A DNA stretch of 64,000 nucleotides, taken from Gaeumannomyces sp. JS-464. Taxonomy: Eukaryota > Ascomycota > Sordariomycetes > Magnaporthales > Magnaporthaceae. The notes below the pieces were generated by a model that was not told the origin of the DNA, ran no database searches, and saw only the letters and a list, made by a program, of their open reading frames with translations. This document shows, in pieces, positions 23,302 through 34,490 of the stretch (positions within the stretch are counted from its first letter, which is position 1; each line of letters opens with the position of its first letter). The position numbers and the translations under genes were made by a program. The stretch is taken from assembly GCA_002197995.1 (NCBI GenBank), contig NGZR01000001.1, positions 13,473,501-13,537,500 of the forward strand. The letters run 5' to 3'.

Positions 23302-25111
23302 TTAATTCGGGACGTGGACGAGCTTCGTTATCGTCATGCCGTCGGCCAGGACCTCCGTCTTCTCCTCTAGTCTATACCCGCGCCAATGCGGGATCAATAT
23401 GGTCCAGAGATACCAGTAAATAACGCCAAATGCCAGGCTATATCCGGGTGTTAGCCTAGCCATGCCTCGGCACGAATCGTGGTTTAACGGAAAAAGGCTT
23501 ACATAGATACTCCAACAATCGCATACGTGGCATACCGCAGCCCCGTAGCAGGCGGCTCGGCTGGGGGGAAAAACGGTGCTGCGATAAGCGCAAGAGCCAG
23601 TGCAGCCCTCAGCACCACAGCCGGGATCCAGGCCCTGAATGGTCTCTTGAGGTCTGGCCTCTTGTACCGCAGCCACAGAAGGCCCGAGGCCAGCGCGAGC
23701 GCCATGAATTGGCCTGGGTACGCCTCGACCTCGAGGATGAAGGAGTAGACCTGCTTCGAGGGCGGGAGCACGATGACGAGGAACGAGGCCACAAAGAGGA
23801 GCAGCAGCCCGCCCAGCGGCGAGCCAAACGGCCGCGTCGACGACAGCGCGCCCGAAAACGGCAGCAGGCCCTGGCGCGCAACCTCCTGCTTGACGCGCGC
23901 GAGGGCAAAGGCCACGACGAGCACGTTCCCCGCGGCCGACAGGGCGACCGCGAGGGGCAGCGCGACGCGCCCGACGCCCGGGCCGAAGACGCGCTCGAAG
24001 AAGAGCGCGGCGATCAGCTCGCCGCTGGTCTTGATCTCGGCCACGGGCACGACGGCGAGGTAGGCGACGTTGATGAGCAGGTAGAGGCCGCAGGCGGTGA
24101 GCAGGGCCGCGCGGGTCACGAAGCGCAGGGTCCGCACGGGGTCCTTGACCTCGTTCAGCACGTTGTTGGCGTTCTCGAGCCCCGCGAACGAGTAGAAGAC
24201 CTTGAAGAGCGACGTCGCCATCGCGCCCCAGTTCCAGTTGGTGTCCTCCCACAGGCCGTCCCAGCTCAGCGTCCGCTGGTCCCCGCCGGGGGAGGGAGAG
24301 GTGTCATTCAGCGTGTACCCCGCCTGCGGGGTGTAGCCGGTTGGCCTTAGAGCGACGACGTACAGCCCGCAGAGATCATAAAGACGACCACGCCGACCTT
24401 GATCCACCCCAGCCAGTTCTGCAGCCTCACGCCGAAGCGCGGAAAGACGCCGTGGATAAACGTCACCGACGCCAGGAGAGACACCGCAAGCCCCTTGCGC
24501 AGAAAATCGCTCGCATCGTCGCCGTACCCCAACGCGAACAGGACGTACTGGCTAAACACGACGCAGTTGCTGGCCGAAAAGCCCAGGAAGACGGCGACGA
24601 CAGCAAAGACGGTGGTGGCGAGCAGGCGCGGGCGGCGGTACGTGAACTCGAGGTAGACCTTGTCGCCGCCCGAGCGCGGCAGCATGCAGCCGTACTCGAG
24701 CGCGACCGACAGGCCGCACGCGGCGGCGGCGGCGCCCGCGGCCCACAGCGACAGCGCCAGGCCGGGGCTGCCGGCGGACCGCAGGACGGCGCCGGGCGTC
24801 GCGAAGATGCCGCTGCCGATGACGCGCGATATCACCAGCACGTAGGCGCTGCGCCGGCCCAGAGTGCGGCCGGCCGGCGAGACCTCGGGCAGCACGTCGT
24901 CCTCGACTGCGCGGGATGGCTGGGGCTCGTTGCAGAGTGTTGACTCTGCCGCCTGCTCGGATATGAGTGTCGACTTGGACGACTTGGACGACGTCAGAGA
25001 GGCCTTGGATGAGACGGACCCGCGCCGCGTAGTCGAGGCCGACACGGGCGTGTCGGAGGCGGAAGATGCGGAGAGCAGTGGCTGCTGCTCTGGGTTCGAA
25101 TGGCGGCTCAT
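23302..25111 (-). CDS. Amino-acid permease of the high-affinity methionine permease (MUP1)/LAT type
   Basis: Plasma-membrane amino-acid transporter of the APC superfamily, closest in pattern to fungal MUP1-type methionine permeases. Exons 23503-25111 and 23302-23437 are joined across a 65-bp intron, giving about 581 aa. The ATG at 25111 was preferred over the upstream GTG-opened extension. A Ser-rich cytosolic N-terminus (STTRRGSVSSKASL) is followed by span 1 with VISRVIGSGIFATPG, the family's substrate-binding GSGIF motif. About 12 hydrophobic spans follow, including SFAGLENANNVLNEVKDP, another strong family motif, and a final WYLWTILIPHWRGYRLEE. One base is missing near 24370-24385; frame one ends at SAGCTSSL, while GLYVVALRP continues the span in the next frame. 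Methionine specificity is inferred from family only. Confidence 0.85.
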
Positions 25112-25975
25112 CTTGGTGCTGTCTGTGTGGTGTTCGTAGGGTATTTTCGCTTCCCGCACCTGGTCAGATAGAGCCCGCTGCCGGACGATGCGAGGGGATA
25201 TAAGGGGCTCCCCGCACTAGTAGGCTAGAGGCTCTGCCGAGGAAAGTCAAGCTCGGACAGGAAGATTGGGTTCGCCGATGCAACGCGCCCCAACAAACGC
25301 CTCCAGCTCCCAGTCTGGTCTGTAGCAAGGCTTAACCGCTGCGGCCAGGATGGGATAGGGAGCGGAGATGGCGGCGGCTATGAAAGGCGTCCAGGCTGCC
25401 AGCCTTCGCCCACAGACATGGCGATGCGACGTCTGGCGGCATCACGTTTCCGCCGTCGGGCCCAAGGAGCCCGCGCCTGACAAATTCGCATCCTGGGGAA
25501 GCCATGTTTACAGCGGGGAAGTTGGATTTTGGGCTGCTGTTGCTCAGGCCCGTCCTGTATTGCGCAATTCCCGACTGTTTCAGGCTGTTGCGCGCACTCC
25601 TCCCAGAGGCACCTTTCGCGTCATTACCTCTTGGATGGCGAGCTCTCGGACGCTTGGTGGGGGTTGAACGAGCCCGTGGGGTCGGACGATCACTGACATT
25701 TGATGGAAGCTGATTACGTGCGCGCACCCAAAATCTGGGATCATTTGTGTCGCTATTTCCACCATATTTCCATCAATCCCTTGTAGAATTACCGACAACG
25801 GGAGTTACATATCCCACCCCACTCAGGTTCCCAACCAAACCGATACCTGGTTTTCACGGCGCGAGATATTTCGCTGTCGGGCGTCGCTGTGCCAGCGTGA
25901 TGGACTTTGGAAAACCAGTTGGCAACACATCTGACCGTCGAGGTGACCACATGAAGATCTCGTCAAATCACCCCC
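25112..25975. other. Intergenic region, no supported gene
   Basis: Upstream of the permease and downstream of the HD-domain gene. Only short, overlapping frames with random composition are present. Confidence 0.5.
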
Positions 25976-26767
25976 TCAGGCTCGACCTGGCAGACCCTCC
26001 ACCGCCATGTCGTCCAGCGGCTTGAGCCTATCGAGGCTCATCAGCAAGGTCGGAACGCTGTTGCGCCGCAGCGCAAACTCAGCCGCAAACCCCTCTCTCC
26101 CCAGTCCCGTTGCCGTCAAGCCCAAACATGGCGCCGTACTCGCCCATGATGTTATCCCACGTCGTCTCCTTCTTGCTCCGGCAGAGCGCGCAGCCCCTCT
26201 CGATGACTCCCTCCTTGAAGCCCGGCCGCGGGAACGCGCGCACGATCTCGACATACTCGTCCACGGTGATCAGCCGACCAGGATCCGTGACCCCCGGCGG
26301 CAGGGGCCGAAGAAGTCGGCCGTGATGGCCGTCGCCGACAGCGCGACCTCGGGCTCCTTGTAGGGCGCGATCGTGGGGATGGTGTGCAGCGCGATGGTGT
26401 CCCACATCAGCTGGACGCGGTGCTTGTCCCAAGAGGAGGACGAGCTGTGGCTTTGGACGAAGGTGCGGGCGATGTTGGCGCCGTCGACCTCGAAGCGGGT
26501 GTTGTTTGAGACGATTGTCGTGTTGGCTAGGCCCATGTCGTGGAGCAGAATCGACACGACCAGGACTTCGGTGTCGATGGCCTCGGGGAGGATGTTGGGC
26601 AGGCGGTTTATGAGCAGGAAGGCGAAGGCTAAGTTTCGCATGCAGTGAGCAAGCGTCGCGGGGAGGATGTGCTGTTTGGCAAAGTTGTAGCTCGCTTCGA
26701 TGAGGGGAGTGTGCGGAATAGTGATGTTGAGCGAGGCCAAGCTCAGTGGAAACGGAGAGGCCAACAT
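25976..26767 (-). CDS. HD-domain protein, cyanamide-hydratase-like (frame-broken)
   Basis: Metal-dependent HD-domain enzyme similar to the fungal cyanamide hydratase/DDI2 family, which hydrates cyanamide to urea; many relatives have unknown substrates. The ATG is at 26767. Motifs: IPHTPLIEASYNFAKQH, LAHCMRN (metal His), SILLHDMG (the HD pair), RFEVDGANIAR, DTIALHT and YKEPEVAL. One base is missing in the G4 run 26303-26306. After it, GVTDPGRLITVDEYVEIV, FPRPGFKEGV and LCRSKKETTWDNIMGEYG continue the family. That frame ends at 26079 (about 229 aa). A further protein-like tail (GREGFAAEFALRRNSVPTLL) is readable to 25976 after a second shift near 26100, of one extra or two lost bases. Which C-terminus is real is uncertain. 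Single exon as modelled. Confidence 0.8.
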
Positions 26768-27403
26768 GTTTTTGTTGTGTTTAGGGTGATCCAGGTAGCC
26801 AAGACTAGCCTCTCCTTCTTGGATGAATCCAAGTGATTCTCCGTGCTTGATTTTTTGTTTTCACCAGAGAAGATATTCTTGCTGTGCCGCCTCTTTATGA
26901 TTCTGTACAGCGACTGCTACCTCCAGATGATGATCCAGAAAACTTGTGGAGCTTGCCGTCGATTATCCTCCGAAGACCTTCGGCAGGGAATAATGCTAGC
27001 TCGCGGTGGTGTCCATGGACTTTTCTCGGAATGGGGTCGGATTCGCTCATATCTTGCTCGGCTACTTCAGATCCGATACCTGTCGGCGGATATCCCCGGT
27101 TTCGAGCACATTTGCAGCTGCAGTGATTAATCGTTAATAATTTAGTATTGGGCAAGCGACAGCGGTCCATAAGCAACACAGAAAGCAGACTCCGGCGCAT
27201 GTTGGCTAGTGAGAGCTTCAAAGCCTGGAACTGTGCGGGATTACAAACCAGGAGATCGATTCAGCGCTCTCTCTTCCATGCTCCTCCATCCCACCATCGT
27301 ACATTCTGGAAGAAACAAGATCACAACTAATACCCTACTCCCGCATGGGGAAGCTACACTCTTGCCTTAACTACTTGGAATGCTAATTACCCTCCCACTC
27401 CCC
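26768..27403. other. Intergenic region, no supported gene
   Basis: Upstream of the HD-domain gene, with a lower GC content than the genes around it. Short plus-strand frames lack domain features. Confidence 0.45.
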
Positions 27404-27811
27404 TCAATTTCCAGTCCTCGGTTCACTCTGCCGCAAACTGCTGGCATGATCGAGCGGTTGCTCCTCCCCGGTGGGTGGCTCATATGATTGTACGCGCTCC
27501 TCGTGAGCCACAGGGTATCCGTCCATCCCGTGAAGTAACTGGTTACCGTCTGCTTCATGAGGTGGTGGCGCAACTTCTTGCAGAAGCTCATCCCGTCCCA
27601 ACTCGCTCCTCTTCGGCTCAGGATCGAGCGCGGCTACCCCAATCCCAGCATCCGATGGCCCAGCATTTGCTTCAGTTTTGACTTGTTGACGGCGAAGAAA
27701 AATCGCTCCGGCAGCTATCCCAAGTGTGGCGACGGCAGATCTTCTCACGGCATGTCCGCAATGACGCCGGCGCAGGGTCCCGGAGAATGGGGTTTCTCCT
27801 CCGCCTCGCAT
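27404..27811 (-). pseudogene. Relic tail exon of a single-span membrane protein
   Basis: A minus-strand frame of 135 codons gives a short hydrophobic patch (LGIAAGAIFLRRRQ-like), then a soluble tail with Glu/Pro-rich segments such as LLQEVAPPPHEADG and MDGYPVAHEERVQSYEPP. This resembles the cytosolic tail of fungal surface proteins with one span (tails rich in xxMDG/VxHE/YExP motifs). No ectodomain, signal peptide or upstream exon is readable; AT-rich sequence with hairpins begins just 5' of it. I regard it as a truncated remnant, with a genuine unmodelled gene as the alternative. The resemblance is from pattern only. Confidence 0.35.
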
Positions 27812-27929
27812 ATTTTCATGTGTTTATTTCTGTACCATTATATTTTCCTATTGAATATCACACTTTCATTTTCGTCAAACTGCCCGCCCTAAGCCTACCC
27901 ACCGCCTCCGTACGTACAACATGATAAAC

Positions 27930-27976
27930 AGAAGCTTTTTTTGTTTTTTTTTTTTATAAAATAAAAAAAAGCTTCT
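27930..27976. repeat. Inverted repeat forming an AT-rich hairpin
   Basis: AGAAGCTTTTTTT at 27930-27942 is mirrored by its exact complement at 27964-27976, a 13-bp perfect stem around a T/A-rich loop. It could be an element terminus or a chance structure in simple sequence. Confidence 0.7.
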
Positions 27977-28432
27977 TTGTTAAAAGTTGGGGACATACTC
28001 TCTCTCAATTATCGTCTTACTGAGCGCCCGTCTTTTTACCCGCGATCACTTTCTATACAAGCCCGATATATACCACGATTAACATCATCTCTCAGCTGCC
28101 ACCTTTCCAAGGTTTATGCGCAGGGATTGCGGGTGAAAGGGCAATCGACATAGCGTGGTCGATTCGAAGCTCTTCTCTTTTTGAGCCTTTGGGTTTGATC
28201 GGTTCCCGTTCCAAGTCTCCTATCTACTGGACATGTGATTCTCAGTGCTATAAAGCCCTCGAGCAACGTCCTTTCTCTAACCCTTTCTACCCATCCTTGG
28301 ATGTGGTCTAATTGTTGGTAGGAGTGGTACTCCTGTAGGCACGGAGATCTCCTAAAAGGAAAGAACAAAGATCTATAGATCTGGAACTGGTGTCTGTAGT
28401 GATGCATGTCTCTATAGGAATCTAGTTACAGG

Positions 28433-28454
28433 AAGGGGATCACAAGATCCCCTT
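28433..28454. repeat. Perfect short hairpin
   Basis: AAGGGGATC and GATCCCCTT flank the loop ACAA, a 9-bp perfect stem. It lies in the lower-GC tract. No function is evident. Confidence 0.7.
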
Positions 28455-29220
28455 TTGTAGGCTCGTGGGAGCGCACGGCCCGTGGGCCTGCGGCTCCACG
28501 AGGCGTGGGTCCTTTCTGGATGCACGCGCTAGATCACGTGGATCAACACTAATCTTTCCTCCACTTAAAGTTGAGATGAACCGTTGCACATGAGCTGCAA
28601 GCCACTCCTCTCTGGACCCGTTCATCAATGAATTGGATCCGATCCAGTGCTTGGGGCCCTGTCCAGCACAGATGTCCGATGCAGGGGCTGAACGCTAGCG
28701 TCGCTGTCTGCATTTTGGTGTCCTCGTGGCGGCCGTCTGGGCCAACCAGTGTCAACTAAAATCTCAGCCCAGGCGTGAAGGCAGTTAGCCTTCGGAAAAG
28801 GCGTTAGATGCAGAGCAGATACCCCTGGCATCAAGCCATGCCAGGACGGCTTGGAGGGGCTGAGAATCGTGCGCCTCCGACTCGGACCAAAGGGGAGGAT
28901 TTTAAAAAACCTTGGTTCCTTCTCCTTTCCGGGAATTCGCCTCCAATGAACTTATTACTTATCGACCGCTGAAACCAGTTACACCAAGTGACACTGGGGG
29001 ATTTCATTTTTCCAGAAGGAATATTCCAAAAGCTGGATCAAGAACTCGGAAGTTACCAGAGGCAGAAGCGACGACAACGACGACGAGGAACGACGCCGGA
29101 AATGGCAATTTCACCACTGACACCAACTCCAGCCCCAACTCCAGCGAGGACGCCCGGAACAGAGCCACAAGATGAAGACGCCGCGGCCCTACGGGCGCGG
29201 GGATAATCGCACCGCGGGCC

Positions 29221-30317
29221 ATGGTCTACGCGCCGCTCCGGACCCCATGGACCCAGCCCGCGTCCTGCTCGGGCAACGCGCCGACCATCCTCGCGGGCAC
29301 GTGCAACACCAGAAGCGGCTGCTCGGCTTACCCGACGGCGTCCATCACGCGCGCGCTCTCGTCGGGCGCCGAGGTCAACCAGCCGCACTTCACGACCAGC
29401 AAATCCATGACGTCGACGGAGTGCATGCCGCCGGGGTATCTGGCCATGGAGAGTTTCTATTTCACATCGGCCCCGGGCTGCCCCACTGGGTTCGTAACGG
29501 CGGCCACGTCGTCGTCCTACTCGACCCTTAGGGTTGCGTGCTGCCCGAGGTGAGTCCACCGCTTTGCTCCATCAGCAAGAACTTTGGGCTAATAATTGGT
29601 CACTCCCCATCTCGTCCGAGTAGCAACCACCCCACCGCAACATGGATATCTGGAGAAGGAGTCTGGGACTGCTACGACACTAAGTCCGTCTCATCGGGTC
29701 AGGTCTTCTCGCTCGTGGCGCGGGGCAAGATCACCATCTCGGCCGCCAACCTGGACTTCTGGTACTCCGAGTCCCTGATCGGCACCACGGCCTGGCCCAC
29801 GCCCACCACCGCCTACATCCGGCACCCGGCCGTCAACCTCATGTACCCCACCGCGACGCCCACGGCCGGCAGCGGGAGCAGCTCCGCCGCCGCGGCCAGC
29901 GCCTTCACGCTGTTCAGCCTGGGCATCGGCGCGAGCATCGCCATTGTCGTCGTCATCGCCATTGTCGGCATCCTGCTCATCGGCTGCCTGGCCTGCTGCT
30001 GCGTCCGCCTGATCCGCGGCGGCCGCACAAAGACGGTGGTTGTCCCGCAGCAGCAACCGCAGGGATACCCGCCGGCGCCGTATTACGGTCAGCCCTACGC
30101 GCCGCCGCAGCAGCAGCAGCAATACGCACCGGCGCAGCAGCAGCAATACGCGCCGCCGCAACAGCAGCACTACGCGCCGTCGCAACAGCAGCAATATGTA
30201 CCGCCGCCGCAGCAGCAGCAGCAATATGCGCCGTACCCACAGCAGCTTGAGGGCGGGACTCCACCGCCGGCTTTCCAGGAGCAAAAGTATCCGAACAGCC
30301 AGGTCACACACGCGTGA
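29221..30317 (+). CDS. Single-span membrane protein with Cys-containing ectodomain and Tyr/Gln-rich tail
   Basis: Unrecognised fungal surface protein. Exons 29221-29549 and 29624-30317 (74-bp intron) give about 340 aa with no break. The ATG at 29221 follows an in-frame stop. The N-terminal half carries paired Cys (PASCSGNAP, GTCNTRSGCSA, TECMPPGY, APGCPTGF, VACCPR, WDCYD), suggesting a disulfide-rich outer domain, although no signal peptide is evident at this start. One strong span (LGIGASIAIVVVIAIVGILL) is followed by Cys residues (GCLACCCVRL) suited to palmitoylation. A basic stop-transfer region leads into a tail with repeats of the form YAPxQQQQ, five to six copies between about 30075 and 30245. 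Type I topology is inferred. Low-complexity Tyr/Gln/Pro tails often mediate weak protein contacts; the role here is unknown. Confidence 0.72.
30085..30246 (+). repeat. In-gene Tyr-Ala-Pro/poly-Gln tandem repeat
   Basis: Degenerate units of about 24-30 bp encode Tyr-(Ala/Val)-Pro-x followed by three to five Gln. CAG-type codons dominate, so the tract is likely length-variable between strains. Confidence 0.75.
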
Positions 30318-30894
30318 TTATTGCCGGGGCAGAGTTGGGGGCAACTGGTTTGTAATGCCAGTGGTGAGTTATGTCAGCTTCTGTGGATTGTAAATGTAGG
30401 CGTGTACCTGCTTCTGGTTCTATATCGGGGATGTGCTCTTAGAATGATCCCTTAATACCAATAGCCGACTGGGACAATGGTTCTCGGTCATCACTAATTA
30501 TCTGGGCAACTCCTCGCCACCAGCAATATCAGCCATGATAGTATTTATGATAATCAGTATTCGGGGTCTGGAGCGCATACATGTTGAACAATGAAAGTAT
30601 AGCTGCTGCTACCTTGAATAAACGGACGAGGAAACATAACGTAGAGCGAAAGAACTCGGAATGTGCTCAAGAGTATATCAGAGGATTGCTTGCAGTTAAA
30701 TTAAACTGGTGTCCAAAATACCTGCGCTTCATTGATTACCTTTGTCTGATTTACACCACTCTTTAGTCGTGCCCCCTCGTGTACCGCCGCGGCTAAGGCT
30801 ATTAGCTGAACGCTCCCTTTGCCACACTAACCGTGACCTCCCCCTTACCCGCACTCTCGACCGCCTGCTTGCCCACTTCGTCTTGATTCTCGTC
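30318..30894. other. Convergent intergenic region, AT-richer
   Basis: Between the Tyr/Gln-tail gene (+) and the acidic-tailed gene (-). It has 3' UTR-like composition. No gene is supported. Confidence 0.45.
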
Positions 30895-32280
30895 CTATTT
30901 CTCACCGCCCTGATCCTCTTCGTTTTGCTTCTCGTCCTCTTGCACTCCGTTATCCTGTTCGTCCTCGCTAAGCCCGACCGAATCATCGTCGTCGTTTTCA
31001 ACATCATGGGTCACGCCCGTGGTCAAGAAAGAGACATCGCCATACGGATATACCTCCGGTCCGTTGGATTTCCTCGGCGTCCAGGTCACAGTCCACGAGT
31101 ATGTCCTCGGCCCGTACCCCTTCCGAAACATTCCCCACACGCGTTCGTGCTCCCTGCACTCCGAAGAATCGTTGGCACAGAAGTATTTATCGCAGACGTG
31201 GCAGATCCTTGGCCAGTCATGTATCGTACCACGCCATGACGTCTTGCGGACGGGATTCCCGTCGGCGGAAAGGTAGTGGTAGCCCGCGTGGTTGGGATTC
31301 AGCGGCAGACGCCAGGTTCGCACAACCCATTCGACGATCCTGGCGAGTCCATCGCGCCTGTGCTCGGGGGCGTCGAAGTCCATTGTGAAGGTCTTCAGCC
31401 TCGGCATGTTGATGAGTTCGCGTGACCAACTTCGAAGACCGGCCGTCGTCCACTGCGAGCACAAGAAGTTGGCTTCGGGAGGCATCCAGAGAGGCCGTTT
31501 CCATTTGCCAAAACGCTCGAAGTGATGGATGGCGTCTTCGATTTCATCCGGGGCGGATGCGGTGCTCGAGCCCGAGAGGTTGAAGTCTTTGGTAGCCTCC
31601 ATCATCTCGCCCATACAGGCGTACTGGACGCTGTGAGGCTGGTCACGCGGTTGTCCCAGAGCGTTGATTTGGAGTGGCGCGCGTTGCCTGTCCATATGAC
31701 CGCCTTCCCCTGTTCTGTCCCAGTCATTGACACAGACCGTAATCCGCAAGTGCTCCGCCTTTCTGAGAAGCTGCTGCTCTGGATGCATGTTGCTGCGCAT
31801 GTCGTCGATTGGGCCCATCAGACGAATCCTGGTGAACTGCCTTTCCCACCTCCGCTTCCGCGTCCAGTGGCCCAGATCGAGATCTTCGTCCCTGCAGTAC
31901 CAATAATGAATATTTTCCGGTGATTCCTGGCGAGGTCCGTAATGACGCTTTCCTGAGCGAAACCAGCGTTCGGTCTCAAAAACCAGATGACCAGCTTCTT
32001 GCCGAATGAGGCGACATGTGCCAAGGAGCTGTGTTTGAAGGGTTGGTCGGCCCTCGAGATCAGGACGGAACGAGCACCCGGGAAGGAGCCGGGGTAAATC
32101 CTTCTCGGGTTATCCAACTCTTCCCAGTCTGATTGCTCTTCCCAGTCGCGATCATCAGGTCCGCTTCATGGTCGTATCGGACCCGGAAGTTGTGCTCAGC
32201 CAGCCATTTGCGATGCCAGCTCCGCTGGAATCTTGTTGGTGCCACGGGTGCGGCCCTCGAGCACAAATTTGAATGGCTAT
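30895..32280 (-). CDS. Protein of unknown function with acidic C-terminus (several frame breaks)
   Basis: I do not recognise this protein. The longest clean frame is 30895-31818: a Trp-rich central part (FGKWKRPLWMPPEANF, TMDFDAPEHRRDGL, VEWVVRTWRLPL) and a segment with a CHVCDKYFCAND pattern that might bind a metal. The C-terminus is strongly acidic (ENDDDDSVGLSEDEQDNG then EDEKQNEEDQ). Upstream the protein continues in other frames: RDEDLDLGHW joins DLARNHRKIF after one missing base near 31907, and further breaks near 32170-32215 join EQSDWEELDNPRRIYPG, AEHNFRVRYDHEAD and VLEGRTRGTNKIPAELAS. An AG acceptor just 5' of the last piece (near 32280) suggests an upstream exon I cannot place. It may be an error-broken gene or a pseudogene. 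Confidence 0.5.
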
Positions 32281-32638
32281 GCTGGCTGTGATTCCCTCGG
32301 TCACCTATCTCGCTGGATCCGTTCCCTATCTGCTTAAGGGCAGCGGGGAAAAAGAGAGAGAAAAGAGAGAGAAAAAAGAGGGAGAAAAGAGAGAGAAAAA
32401 AAGAGAGAAAAAAGAGAAAGTGACATCGTCACGTCTTTCTTTTTGCTTCTCACCTATCCCATGCAGCGAACGCCTTGCGGTTTCGTCCACAAAATTTCAA
32501 ACGGATAGAAAGCTTATGATGTATTTTCTAATTCTTGTACCGCCATAAAGGCACCTAGTGATCTATCCACTCGCGCTTGGAAATGCTTGCCCGTCTTTGT
32601 ATGAAACAAACAACTTCCCACCCCTGCTCCGTTTGTCC
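32281..32638. other. Spacer with purine-rich simple sequence
   Basis: Contains the GA/AAAG-rich tract listed separately and otherwise no gene. Confidence 0.5.
32341..32421 (+). repeat. GAGA/GAAA purine tract
   Basis: About 80 bp almost purely of A and G on the plus strand, in GAGAGAAAA-type units. On the minus strand this is a CT-rich tract upstream of the acidic-tailed gene, where it could act as a promoter or splice pyrimidine tract. Confidence 0.8.
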
Positions 32639-33703
32639 TCAGTTGACTAGCTTGTTACCCCTGATTCCAATAACACCAACCTTGAGGAAGTCGTAATCCT
32701 CCTCCAGACGCTTCCTGACGTCCCCAGTCGCGAGCTCCTCCACGTCCCAGGACGCCCAGACGAAGCGCCCATGCAGGAAGCGGGCCTCGGGCGAGGCGAG
32801 CCAGACGGCAAAGGAGCCGGGAAGGTCGAAGTTGTCGAACGGAAGGTCCTCAGGCCCCAGCTTGAAGTCATCCTGCCAAACCTGGCTGTGGAGGACGCCC
32901 GGGTGGAAGCTCACGATCCGCAGCTGGTCCGGGTCCGAGTCCGCCGCGACCAGCTGCAGCGCCAGGGTGCCGGCGTTCTTGGTCAGGCCGTAGGACGGCA
33001 GGCCGGCGGTGAAGGAATAGGTGGACTTCTCAAACATGTGGATGGCGGCGGTCGAGACGTTGATCAAAATCTGGCGCGGGAGAGAAAAGGAGGATGGGTC
33101 AGGAGCCTATCATGATTTAAACGGGAGAAAATCAAGCGTACCTTCGGGAACGGCTTCCCATCAGACGAGACCTGCTCGGAGAACCTCTGGGCAAAGTGAA
33201 GCGGTCCTTTGACGTTGGCCTCGTAGTTAGGCCCAAACCTCCTTGTATCCGAGCTTGATCAAGGACGCAGGTTCCGTCTGGAACCTTGCTGCATTGAGTA
33301 CGAGGACGTGAATGGGACCGACTTCAGGGTCAGACCACAGCCGCTCAACGTCATCTTCGGCTGTCACGTCGCAGTGCCTGGTGACGATGACGGTGGGAGA
33401 CGATAGCTTGACGGCTTCCTGCTGGAGGGTTTCCCGGGCCGAGGCAAGGACGTTGTCTCGGCGGCCGACTACCACGAGACGGGCGGCCTTGGCGGCTACA
33501 AATGCCTTGCCCATGGCCAGGCCGACACCGGTGCCGCCACCAGTGATAAGGACAGTCTTTCCGGCCTGGCTCAGCTCCTGACGCAGGGGCGAGATGGCCG
33601 GATAGACGGCTGAGTGGACGGTCTTGGTGACGTCGGTATTTAGCGTCTGCTCGATGATCTTTCTGAGCACCCCAAGGTCCATGTTGAGCGCGGATTCAGA
33701 CAT
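32639..33703 (-). CDS. Short-chain dehydrogenase/reductase (one frame break)
   Basis: NAD(P)-dependent oxidoreductase of the classical SDR superfamily. Exons 33142-33703 and 32639-33070 are joined across a 71-bp intron (donor GTACGC), giving about 330 aa. Visible motifs: TVLITGGGTGVGLAMG (TGxxxGxG cofactor site), HCDVTAEDDV (cofactor Asp), VLVLNAA (NNAG-like), INVSTAA (catalytic Ser region) and SYGLTKNAG (the YxxxK catalytic pair). An N-terminal extension of about 45 residues precedes the Rossmann fold. Near 33229 the frame slips by one extra (or two lost) bases: GYKEVWA stops, while NYEANVKGPLHFAQRF continues the fold. The substrate cannot be told. It is divergently placed from a Zn2Cys6 regulator 787 bp away, so co-regulation is possible. 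Confidence 0.85.
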
Positions 33704-34490
33704 GGTTGGCTAGTAGGGGTGATGGACGGGATGGGTGACTGGAGGCTGTTGGGGTTTGGCGAGAACGAGGGGTTTGTTGATACACGGGCTACTGGAGATG
33801 GGATGATGAGCTGGGGGAAGAGTGATGCCTCGATATGTCGAGATTGCTGCGCACTTATGTAGACCAATTCAGGGGCTACGATCTAGTGGAGATCGTGTCG
33901 GATTTCCAAGCAATATCTTCCTGGCAAACGTAGTCTGGCATTGTCACAGCGGGGTTGCGGGTTGCGGAATGGCAGCGGCTACGGTAGACCGCAGGCGCCC
34001 CGCGAGAATGTTGCGTTGCGGACTCTGCTTTCTGATTTTGGCGATACTATCATCGCTTCATGGGCGCGGGCGGCCAAGGTGCTTGGTCCGCGCTGCGGGC
34101 GCTAGGCCGAATCGAGACAGAATTTCCCAACCAGTGCAGGGGTTTCCGCAGCCAAAAGCATCGTCCCCCATGGCTGCAGCACTACCACTGCCAGCGAAGC
34201 TGACCTGCCCGTTCCAGCATCTCCGAATCTCACGTCTTTGGCCGCAGGCTGCAGCCGACGACCAGGGTCTCCGCTGGTTCCCGCATCTGACAAACAGCGC
34301 CTCAACCATTGAGGCGACCGAGGGTCTGGTATGGCTCCTCGACACACAGCCTGCTGACTCAGCAATTCCACTGGTTCAGCCCCTCGTCGGCTCCCAGATT
34401 GACTGAGAACGTTCCGCTGCAGGGCTTCGGCGGCGTCCTCAACGGGAGTCGGGATCATAGCCTCCCTAGCAAAAAAGAAAAGCATTCCAG
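33704..34490. promoter_or_regulatory. Bidirectional promoter region between SDR and Zn2Cys6 regulator
   Basis: The head-to-head spacer of 787 bp must contain both promoters. A plus-strand frame (33822-34406) crosses it but shows no protein character. I could not identify a paired CGG operator with confidence. Confidence 0.45.

Larger units (their letters stand above)
27812..29220. other. Lower-GC tract with hairpins, possible mobile-element relic
   Basis: About 1.4 kb with visibly lower GC than the flanking genes and several palindromes (27930-27976, 28371-28384, 28433-28454). Minus-strand frames 28114-28407 and 28440-28834 are short and match nothing I recognise. No terminal repeats or target-site duplication could be matched by eye. 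The last part (28912-29220) is the probable leader of the gene at 29221. Confidence 0.4.

Noticed and set aside
28114..28834. Minus-strand frames suspected as retroelement protein fragments
   Set aside because: No reverse transcriptase, integrase or transposase motif and no terminal repeats could be recognised, so only a low-GC tract is reported.
33822..34406. 194-codon plus-strand frame between SDR and regulator
   Set aside because: Lies in the shared promoter region, composition random, no homology pattern.
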